This document shows, piece after piece, positions 1-7,205 of a stretch of 64,000 nt of DNA. The stretch covers positions 123,588 through 187,587 of the forward strand of contig CADBAY010000002.1 of assembly GCA_902792815.1 (NCBI GenBank). Reading direction: 5' to 3'. The notes under the pieces were generated by a model. That model made no database searches, was not told the origin of the DNA, and worked only from the letters and a program-made list of their open reading frames with translations. The position numbers were made by a program, and so were the translations under genes. Each line of letters begins with the position of its first letter. Position 1 is the stretch's first letter. The stretch is from an uncultured Bacteroidia bacterium (lineage in GTDB: Bacteria > Bacteroidota > Bacteroidia > Bacteroidales > UBA932).

Positions 1-341
1 TCCATCGACTGGTCTTTGTAAAACACCGGAAGCCGCTTTTCCACTTTCGGGCGCTTGACCAGGTGCACCGGATTGCTCTGGATTACATTCTGCTTGATTA
101 AGAAACGGCAAAAGCTGCTCAGTACGCTAAGGTGCTGCGATACGGTGCGTGAGGAGAGTTTCCGCGTATCCATCAGATATACTTCATACGCGCGTATGGC
201 ATTTACGTTCATCAGGGTGCCGAAATCTTCCGAGCCCTCGCAGAAGCGTACGAATTCATCCAGCACCTCGCTATAGATGCTGCATGTGCGCTCGGAATAA
301 CGCCGCACGTCCCGAAGGTAACTTAAGAACTTATTTCTCAT
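1..341 (-). CDS. Tyrosine recombinase, XerC/XerD-like (N-terminal part, runs off the window)
   Basis: Reading the complement from the ATG at 341 gives about 113 residues starting MRNKFLSYLRD and running off the left edge. They look like the N-terminal SAM-like core-binding domain of phage-integrase family recombinases: an ERTCSIYSEVLDEFVRFC helix, then 'LSSRTVSQHLSVLSSFCRFL' and 'NPVHLVKRPK', the usual link to the catalytic domain. The R-H-R-Y catalytic residues would lie outside the window. XerC/D proteins resolve chromosome dimers, but other integrases share this domain, so the exact member is open. The start overlaps the end of the cca gene by 11 bp, so it is probably cotranscribed with it; that housekeeping position argues for Xer rather than a mobile integrase. 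Confidence 0.8.
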   Translation of the reverse strand, partial: MRNKFLSYLRDVRRYSERTCSIYSEVLDEFVRFCEGSEDFGTLMNVNAIRAYEVYLMDTRKLSSRTVSQHLSVLSSFCRFLIKQNVIQSNPVHLVKRPKVEKRLPVFYKDQSM

Positions 342-1743
342 TCAGGCCAAGCTCCGGAGCACGCTTTCGCATATATGCGTCCGCTTCTTCAAAGTTATTT
401 CCTATAACTCCGTCCAGGATAGCTTCTTTCACCAATTCCTTCAGAAGGCCTATCTCGTGGCAAGGAGGGATGCCATACACCTGCATAACGTATTCGCCGC
501 TGATGGGATTCTTGAAATTGCGTATGCGGTCCTTTTCTTCAACTACGGCCATCTTGCCCTTGACGAGTTCGAAGTTAGAGCGTATCCGCGCAACTTTAGC
601 CGGATTCTTGGAAGTAATGTCCGCATTGCAAAGAATCATCAAGGCGTCGATATCGTCGCCGGCATCGAACAGTAGGCGTCTGACGGCGCTGTCGGTAACT
701 TCGTCATCGACCAGTGAAATGGGCCTCATGTGGAGCCACACCAGCTTGCGCACAAGCTTCATTTCTTCTTGCGAGAGCCTCAGGCGGTTAAAAATCGAAG
801 GCACCATCTTGCTCCCGACCACATCGTGGCCATGGAAAGTCCAGCCAATTGCAGGGTCGTAGCGCTTGCAGACGGCTTTGCCTATATCGTGCAGAAGGGC
901 CGCCCAGCGGAGAGGCAGACTGTCCGATACGGAAGCTACATTGTCCAGCACGGCCAAAGTATGGGCGAAATTGTCTTTGTGCCCCCGTCCGTCAACCGTT
1001 TCAACGCCCTTCAGGGCGGAAAGCTCCGGCAAAATGTGGGGCAGCAGGCCGGCCTCGTCCAGAAGGCGGAAAGCCATCGAGGGACGAGGAGTCGCGAGCA
1101 TCTTGGTGAGTTCTTCGGCAATACGCTCCACCGACAGGATACTGAGGCGCCCGGAAAGAGCGCGCATGGATTCCATCGATTCGGGAACGATCTTGAATTC
1201 AAAACCGGGAGTGCTGAGCTTGGCGGCGAAACGCACTGCCCTCAGCATTCTCAGGGGATCGTCGGAGTATGTGGTATCCGGATCGAGAGGAGTGCGAATA
1301 ATTCCGGCGGCAAGGTCGCGAACTCCTCCGAAAGGATCGACCAATTCTCCGTAATTGTCGGGCATAAGGCTGAGCGCCAGCGCATTGATTGTAAAATCGC
1401 GGCGCAGCTGGTCGTCTTCGAGAGTGCCGTTCTCGACGATTGGCTTTCGGGATTCGCGACGGTATGATTCCTTCCTGGCGCCTACAAACTCGATCTCGTC
1501 GCCATGCCATTTGAGCATTGCCGTTCCGAAACTGGGGAAATACGACACTTGCCTGCCGCACCTTTCTCCCACGGCGCGGGCGAAGTCGATACCGCTGCCT
1601 TCAACCACAATGTCTATGTCGGTGCACTCTCGCCCCAGAAGGCAGTCACGCACATATCCTCCTATCACAAAGGCGCGTACTCCCCTCTCGCCGGCCACTT
1701 CGCCTACAAGCCTGAACACAGGCCGGTCAAGAAATTGCGACAT
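331..1743 (-). CDS. cca: CCA tRNA nucleotidyltransferase with HD domain
   Basis: About 470 residues. The N-terminal nucleotidyltransferase head carries 'FVIGGYVRDCLLG' followed by 'DIDIVV', the metal-binding DxD of class II CCA-adding enzymes and poly(A) polymerases, and then the 'RRDFTINALA' motif and 'DPLRMLRAVRFAAKL' of the template region. An HD phosphohydrolase domain follows (RWAALLHDIGKA, later HGHDVVGS). The enzyme adds or repairs the 3' CCA of tRNAs; the tRNAs in this window indeed lack an encoded CCA. I chose the ATG at 1743 because it forms a TAATG junction with the upstream stop and gives the family's usual short lead before 'PVFRLV'; an ATG at 1755 is also possible. Confidence 0.93.
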   Translation of the reverse strand: MSQFLDRPVFRLVGEVAGERGVRAFVIGGYVRDCLLGRECTDIDIVVEGSGIDFARAVGERCGRQVSYFPSFGTAMLKWHGDEIEFVGARKESYRRESRKPIVENGTLEDDQLRRDFTINALALSLMPDNYGELVDPFGGVRDLAAGIIRTPLDPDTTYSDDPLRMLRAVRFAAKLSTPGFEFKIVPESMESMRALSGRLSILSVERIAEELTKMLATPRPSMAFRLLDEAGLLPHILPELSALKGVETVDGRGHKDNFAHTLAVLDNVASVSDSLPLRWAALLHDIGKAVCKRYDPAIGWTFHGHDVVGSKMVPSIFNRLRLSQEEMKLVRKLVWLHMRPISLVDDEVTDSAVRRLLFDAGDDIDALMILCNADITSKNPAKVARIRSNFELVKGKMAVVEEKDRIRNFKNPISGEYVMQVYGIPPCHEIGLLKELVKEAILDGVIGNNFEEADAYMRKRAPELGLNEK

Positions 1744-2150
1744 TATTGTTGACATAACATCTGTTCGTATAGCGGCAGGGAGCCGAAAGCTTTGAAAGCT
1801 GGGCCGTCCCTGCGGAAAATCAATGTTTTAACTCCATTTGTCAGTATCAGCCAGCGCACATTCAGCACCATATTGTAACGCATGGCCTGGGCGGCAACTG
1901 AACTGTCGATATCCACCTCGGGGCGCTTGCACTCAACTACGGCAAGCGCCTTGCCGTTACGGTCGTAAACCAATATGTCGGCCCGCCATTTCTTGGCTCC
2001 GAACTGCAGGGGCGCCTCGCTCATCATAAGATGCGCCGGCACGGCGCAGTCGTTCAGCAGTACAGAGATGAACCACTGGCGCACCCTCTCCTCTGCGGTT
2101 GCAGCAACCTCTTTGCGCCTGAGCGGGTCGAACAGCTTGTCAGTTGACAT
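1743..2150 (-). CDS. Type I restriction HsdR N-terminal-like protein (PD-(D/E)XK fold)
   Basis: A 135-residue stand-alone protein matching the small Bacteroidota family annotated as 'type I restriction enzyme R protein N-terminal domain' (HSDR_N_2). The nuclease-like core is visible: 'RADILVYDRNGKALAVVECK' has the D and the ExK of the PD-(D/E)XK fold, and 'WLILTNG' follows. No HsdM, HsdS or helicase part is nearby, so it is not a restriction system; in this phylum the protein is a solitary housekeeping-type gene of unknown role. Its stop overlaps the cca start (TAATG), and its beginning overlaps the end of the large lipoprotein gene, suggesting one transcript. An ATG two codons upstream (2156) is an alternative start. 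Confidence 0.75.
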   Translation of the reverse strand: MSTDKLFDPLRRKEVAATAEERVRQWFISVLLNDCAVPAHLMMSEAPLQFGAKKWRADILVYDRNGKALAVVECKRPEVDIDSSVAAQAMRYNMVLNVRWLILTNGVKTLIFRRDGPAFKAFGSLPLYEQMLCQQ

Positions 2151-5100
2151 TACCATATTTCATGTAGGCCGGATACCAACAGTCGGTGGAGACGATACTG
2201 GTGCAGGTATAAGTGTTCCCGTAAGGGTCGGTGGCCACCACCTTGACGCTTGCCGCAGGGTCTTTGAGCGTATAAGTGTACATATGGAACATGCTGGTAT
2301 AGTACGAAGTGCTGTTTGAACGCCCGCGCCCGCGCACTCCGATATGATAACCGATAGCCCACCAGTCGTTGGAAGAAGATGCGTCAACGGTATAAGTGGT
2401 CCCGGAAGTGACGGAATCAAAAGTCTGGCGCTTGTAAGACATCAGGGTTGCCGTGCCGCTGAGGACATCGTTCTCATACACCTGCACCTTCCAGCGGGAG
2501 TCACCGTTGAATACGTTGATCATAAGACGCGAGGCTTCGTGAGGCCACTTGAACTTGGCATAGTTGCCGCCGTTGGTAATGTTGCCCTGATAGACCCGGA
2601 TCTGATAGTCGCGAGTGTTCATGCTGGTATTCATTCCTATCGAGTACTCATCCTTGAAAGAAGTGCCCTCGATCTTATAAACGGTGTAGCCGTTAGGCGC
2701 GCCGTCACCTTCTACATTGCTCCACCACCACTGTCCGCACACTGCCGCGTGAATATGCTCGGCTATGCCTCCGACGCTCGGGGCGTATCGCTTGTAGTGC
2801 GTATGGCCGGAGAAAATCTTGGCCGACTTATACTGCTTGAGCAGGGACAGGACTTGGCTTACATGTTCGCGGCTGGTGTTGCTCACCAGAGGAATATGGC
2901 CGCACAAAATCACCATCTTGGTCTTGGGTACGTTGGCGAGGTCGGCCTGGAGCCAGGCCCACTGGTCGTCGGTGTATCCGCAGTGGTATGAGGATGCATC
3001 GGTATTGCTGTCGTAGATTATGTTGCGCATACAGACCACATGCACGTCTCCCCTGTTGAACGAGAAGTTCACGGGACCGAACACTTCCTCGAAATTGCGC
3101 TGGGCACGCAAGTACAAAGTGCTTGTGCGCGTGTCGGTTGCGAGAGGCTTAGTGCTGTAGAAATATGTGTAATCGTGGTTGCCCATGGTTTGGAACACCG
3201 GCATATTGAGCTTGGCAAAATGCGAGCGCATTGTTACCATACCGGGGTTGGAATTCCTGTTTCCTTCGGAATACACGATATCGCCAAGCGTCACTCCGTA
3301 GCAAGGAAGCGGCTGCGCAGCGATCTGGGCATTGATGGCAGGAACAGCCTCCTGGTTGAAACGGTCGGTATCGGCCTTGCCCGTGCCCCTGTTCTGATAG
3401 TGAGACTGCGGGTCGGCCATTGCGAAGAGCATGAATGAATTCTCGACTGCTCCTTTCTTAAGGGTAAAGTTATAATCAGTTCCCGGGCCTGTGTAAGTCT
3501 GGTAGAAGGCCGGGCAGCCGTCGGAGCGTTTTTCAATAACCGCATCGGAAGGCAGAGATACGAAAATGTACCAGGAATCGGGACGCGTGGCCAGGCGATA
3601 TTTACCCTGGGAGTCGGTGACTGCAACAGAGAAGCCGTCACTGACGCTGATTCCCGCTGCAGGTGTATTGTCGTCAAAAGCAACCGTTCCCTCGGCATAA
3701 GTCGCAGGGCCTGGAGTGTTGCAGTAGGCATAAATAACATGCACGGTCGCCACAAAATTCGTCCCCATAAGGAAATCGCGGAAATTCCTTTCGGTAAGCT
3801 CGGTGGAAACTCCTCCGGCGCTTACAGAACCTTTCACCTCGATTGGATTCTGTGCGGAACCGAGGGTTACGCTTGAGGTATTATTGTTGTAGACGCCGAT
3901 CACCATACCGACGTACTCCCTTCCGGAGTCACCACTCACCACATCGCAAAGTACCTTGCAACTCTCGGAAGTAGCGAGATTAACGCCACCGTGGCAGCCA
4001 ATCAATCCGCCTATACCTCCTTGCAGGGCGACGTCCGACTTGACATCTCCCTCGTTGATGCAGGCGTCAAGAATGTGGTCCTGGGAATGGAATCCGTTGA
4101 TACCGCCCACAGCGGAGCTGGAGTTCGCCGAAATGACGTGTATAGTACCTTTGTTGGTACAGTTCTCGATCGCGCCTGTACCTCCCATTATGCCTCCTAT
4201 GCGCACTTTTCCGGCACCCGACATAGTGATATTGCCGGTATTTGTGCATCCGGAGGTCTTGCAGGCAATTGTTTTGTGTTCTCCGTTTCCCCAACCGACT
4301 ATTCCTCCTACCGGAGAATTGGACTTGCTGCAGTCGAGCACAAGGTCAATATTTCCTCCGTTTGTACACTGGCTTATGTTGGTATGGTCGTTAACAGCTT
4401 GATAATCGGCAGTCTCGTGAAAACTGCCTCCGCTGATGCCTCCCACGTCGAAGATGTAATAATTCGCCGTATAGGCAGCGCGTGTGGTGGTCGTAGCTGT
4501 AACAGAAATGTTTCCCGTATTAGAGCACTTGCTGATGTCTCCGTAAGGCGAGCCTGCTATGCCGCCGATCTGGCTGCGCTGATATGTGGAAGTGCACTTG
4601 TCGACCTCATCGTTGATGAACACAATTTCGCCGCTGTTGACGCAAGATCTGGCAGCGAATCCCTCGAAAGCAGCACCCGCGATGCCGCCCAGGTTTGATG
4701 CGGAAGAGGCTATTTTGCCGATTGCACACATGCCGCTGCCGTATTTGGCAACCAGGCGGACCGGAGCACTGTTGGAGCAATTATCAAAAGTGCCCTCACT
4801 GTAGCCGGCCACGCCACCGAGAGCTGCACCGGTTATGGAAGAAGTGCTTGTAAATGACACTTCCCCTTCGTTGGTGCAGTTTACAACGGGTCCATAATTG
4901 TATGCTGTTATACCACCCATCACAATGGGGCCGGACAGAGGGGCGGAAGCGCTGCCGCTGATCTTTGCCTTGTTGGTTACGTTTATCAAGCGTCCGTTAT
5001 TGGTCAGTGAGAGCGAAGCACCCAGCCCGGAGGAAGGCGCAGGGGTGCCTGTAAGCACAAGGTCCGTAATTATACCGTTGTTCGTGCCAAACAAAGGAGA

Positions 5101-5991
5101 CTCTCCTCCGGTAATATCAATCTGCCTGAAGTTTCCATCGAGGAATCCTCCAAAACCGGAAGCCGGCTCGAAAGACGTGCCTTGCATGTCGATATCGTTC
5201 AAAATCAGCACTCTCGATTTGTCACCTGCAGATGTGGACTTAAGGAACGCGGCCAGCTCGGCAGGTGTTTTGATGATGACGCAGCTCTCGTCAAGGGCAA
5301 GTTCTCCGAGGGACACGCTCAGTCCCGTGGTGATATCGAACGGCGTACTTGACTCCATGATATAAGACCCGCCGTCGGCAACTATATACAGTGTCAAACC
5401 GGAATAACTACCCGGATTGATGGCAACCGCATAGTTCCCGGCAGTGCCGGGCAAATTCATGGTAACCGAGCCTTCGTCGAGACGGAATACCAAATTGCGT
5501 ACGCCTTCAGGGGCACTGAAACGCAGCATGGAAGTGCACTGGCTGAAATGCAAAGCACTTCCGAGCTGTCCCTCGCTGTACATAACAAGAGCCTGCGGAT
5601 CGGCGCCTGCAGCGCTGACGCTTTGCTCGGCAGGGACGGAATATGTCAATTTGCTGCCTTCAAGCTTTGCCGCCGAATAAGGATATACTGCCTTAAGGTT
5701 TGATGCAGAAGCGGAAATCTGTCCGCTGAAAGTGGCCTGGGAGGATCCGGCACCCGAAAACAGGGTAAACTCACGGATGGCGGAGCCGTCGTAAACGGCA
5801 AGGCGGTCACCCTCCTGCCAGGAAGGATGAAGAAGGGTCTCGTCCAAAGCGACTTTGGAGCCGTCTATTCCGGCATTAAGGCTGACTTCAATGAGCGTTC
5901 CATCCTCGGGGACATCGTTACCCGACTCAGGTGTACAGGCATAAAACAATGCCGCACAAACGAGCAAAGACAGATATAGTTTATTCTTCAT
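2140..5991 (-). CDS. Giant surface lipoprotein: fimbrillin-like, GLUG-type repeats, calcineurin-like phosphoesterase
   Basis: 1283 residues from the ATG at 5991. A type II signal peptide ends at Cys19 (FYAC). Residues ~30-230 resemble the fimbrillin/Mfa-like domain (W..GD.LAVYD, YPYSA). Residues ~240-750 hold many imperfect repeats of the form GGI.G...G.I..C.N.G.I, similar to GLUG/IgA-peptidase-like beta-helix motifs. Residues ~775-840 look like a carboxypeptidase-regulatory-like (MetallophosN) domain (GTVAFDDNTPAAGISVS). From ~855 a calcineurin-like phosphoesterase follows with ADPQ, GDIV, GNHD, CGHIP and GHTH motifs, then a C-terminal beta domain (MetallophosC-like). Lipidated and probably surface-exposed; substrate unknown. 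The architecture of adhesin-like repeats fused to a metal-dependent hydrolase is unusual. It overlaps the next gene downstream by 11 bp. Confidence 0.85.
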   Translation of the reverse strand: MKNKLYLSLLVCAALFYACTPESGNDVPEDGTLIEVSLNAGIDGSKVALDETLLHPSWQEGDRLAVYDGSAIREFTLFSGAGSSQATFSGQISASASNLKAVYPYSAAKLEGSKLTYSVPAEQSVSAAGADPQALVMYSEGQLGSALHFSQCTSMLRFSAPEGVRNLVFRLDEGSVTMNLPGTAGNYAVAINPGSYSGLTLYIVADGGSYIMESSTPFDITTGLSVSLGELALDESCVIIKTPAELAAFLKSTSAGDKSRVLILNDIDMQGTSFEPASGFGGFLDGNFRQIDITGGESPLFGTNNGIITDLVLTGTPAPSSGLGASLSLTNNGRLINVTNKAKISGSASAPLSGPIVMGGITAYNYGPVVNCTNEGEVSFTSTSSITGAALGGVAGYSEGTFDNCSNSAPVRLVAKYGSGMCAIGKIASSASNLGGIAGAAFEGFAARSCVNSGEIVFINDEVDKCTSTYQRSQIGGIAGSPYGDISKCSNTGNISVTATTTTRAAYTANYYIFDVGGISGGSFHETADYQAVNDHTNISQCTNGGNIDLVLDCSKSNSPVGGIVGWGNGEHKTIACKTSGCTNTGNITMSGAGKVRIGGIMGGTGAIENCTNKGTIHVISANSSSAVGGINGFHSQDHILDACINEGDVKSDVALQGGIGGLIGCHGGVNLATSESCKVLCDVVSGDSGREYVGMVIGVYNNNTSSVTLGSAQNPIEVKGSVSAGGVSTELTERNFRDFLMGTNFVATVHVIYAYCNTPGPATYAEGTVAFDDNTPAAGISVSDGFSVAVTDSQGKYRLATRPDSWYIFVSLPSDAVIEKRSDGCPAFYQTYTGPGTDYNFTLKKGAVENSFMLFAMADPQSHYQNRGTGKADTDRFNQEAVPAINAQIAAQPLPCYGVTLGDIVYSEGNRNSNPGMVTMRSHFAKLNMPVFQTMGNHDYTYFYSTKPLATDTRTSTLYLRAQRNFEEVFGPVNFSFNRGDVHVVCMRNIIYDSNTDASSYHCGYTDDQWAWLQADLANVPKTKMVILCGHIPLVSNTSREHVSQVLSLLKQYKSAKIFSGHTHYKRYAPSVGGIAEHIHAAVCGQWWWSNVEGDGAPNGYTVYKIEGTSFKDEYSIGMNTSMNTRDYQIRVYQGNITNGGNYAKFKWPHEASRLMINVFNGDSRWKVQVYENDVLSGTATLMSYKRQTFDSVTSGTTYTVDASSSNDWWAIGYHIGVRGRGRSNSTSYYTSMFHMYTYTLKDPAASVKVVATDPYGNTYTCTSIVSTDCWYPAYMKYGNVN

Positions 5992-6026
5992 AACCAACAA
6001 AAATAAACAATTCTTGACAAATATTA

Positions 6027-7205
6027 CTATTTAGAGCCAAGAATCATCGATGCGATACTATCCGCAACTCCGCCGCCCTGCCTGCAATAGCCGGCCGCGG
6101 CTTTGCCCATAGAGGCAAGATACCCGGGCTCGGCCTTGAGCCTTGAGTACCAGGCACAAAAATCTTCCCTGTCCTGCACGGCGACTGCGGCTCCTGCGGC
6201 AATCATATTCGTGCAGTGGGTCTGCTGGGTGCCGAATAACGGGCCGAAAGAGACTGGAATACCGTAAGCGGCCGGTTCTATGATGCTGTGCGGCGACTCT
6301 CCGCTGAATCCCGAACCCACAAATGCTGCAAATCCGTAACGATACAAGCGTGAAAGCATGCCCACAGTATCGACAATCAGCGCCTGGGCATTCTCCGGAA
6401 GTTCACCGGGATCGGTATATAAAACGGCGCCGCCTTTGATGGATGAGAGCAGATGATTAAGCTGCGTCTTCCCCTGTTCGTGGGGAATGATCAGGAATTT
6501 GTCCCCGGGATTACGGTTGGCAGCGGCAATAATGCACTCATCGTCCTCGTCGGGGAGGGTGCTGCCGGCCACGAAAACCTTACGCCCGCCGCTCCAGCGC
6601 TCTACAAGGTCATTGCTCCAGGGCTCCGCGGCTATGGCATTAACCCTGTCAAGACGCGGGTCTCCGGAGAGAGCAATATTGCTTAGCCCCGCTTTTTTGA
6701 GCACCTCAAGCGAAGACTCACTGTTGACTATTATTTTGGTGAAGCAAGTTCGGAACGCGTCAAGATATATCTTCCCGATAGGCTTAAAATACGCCATATC
6801 AGGCAAAAAACGGGCTGATATCAGATATGCCGGTATATTGCGGTCGCGCAGTTCGTGAAGGAAGTTGAGCCAATAGTCGCTGATAGACACTATGACCTTT
6901 TCGGGACGCACCAGATCGAGGAAGCGCCTGGCGTTACGCTTGGTGTCAAGGGGGAGGTAAAAAACAAAGTCGGCCACCGGGTCGTTTTTCAGATGCTCAT
7001 AACCCGAAGGAGAGAAAAAAGTCACCAGAAAACGATACTTGCTTTCCCTCTTTCTTATGGCCTCGATAACAGGACGCGCCTCTTCGAATTCGCCATAGGA
7101 GGCAGCGTGGACCCAAATAATGTTATTTACGCCTTTACAGGCAGCCTCAATGCGTTCGAACTGGCCTGCCCGGCCCTTGAAGAATTGGTATAGTTTAGAA
7201 CTCAT
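6027..7205 (-). CDS. waaA: 3-deoxy-D-manno-octulosonic acid (Kdo) transferase, lacking the usual N-terminal anchor
   Basis: 392 residues. The protein transfers Kdo from CMP-Kdo to lipid IVA in lipid A-core assembly at the inner membrane. Support comes from 'WVHAASYGEFEEARPV' with the catalytic Glu at residue 39, 'FFSPSGYE', 'PLDTKRNARRFL', 'SARFLPD', 'GDPRLDRV', 'IIPHEQGKTQLN' and the C-terminal 'GFSGESPHSIIEPAAYGIPVSFGP' typical of GT30 enzymes. Homologues normally begin with a membrane-anchoring helix before the HAAS motif. Here only 30 or so residues precede it and no hydrophobic stretch is present. The in-frame upstream sequence has no start codon before a stop, so it cannot be extended. 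The ATG overlaps the uvrA stop (ATGA), indicating translational coupling. Confidence 0.92.
   Translation of the reverse strand: MSSKLYQFFKGRAGQFERIEAACKGVNNIIWVHAASYGEFEEARPVIEAIRKRESKYRFLVTFFSPSGYEHLKNDPVADFVFYLPLDTKRNARRFLDLVRPEKVIVSISDYWLNFLHELRDRNIPAYLISARFLPDMAYFKPIGKIYLDAFRTCFTKIIVNSESSLEVLKKAGLSNIALSGDPRLDRVNAIAAEPWSNDLVERWSGGRKVFVAGSTLPDEDDECIIAAANRNPGDKFLIIPHEQGKTQLNHLLSSIKGGAVLYTDPGELPENAQALIVDTVGMLSRLYRYGFAAFVGSGFSGESPHSIIEPAAYGIPVSFGPLFGTQQTHCTNMIAAGAAVAVQDREDFCAWYSRLKAEPGYLASMGKAAAGYCRQGGGVADSIASMILGSK

Noticed and set aside
1743-2150. Restriction-modification system
   Set aside because: Only a stand-alone HsdR-N-like domain; no methylase, specificity or helicase genes nearby.
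4000-5100. Tandem DNA repeat or CRISPR array
   Set aside because: The repeated signal is at protein level (GLUG-like motifs in the lipoprotein) with divergent DNA, no constant-length spacers.
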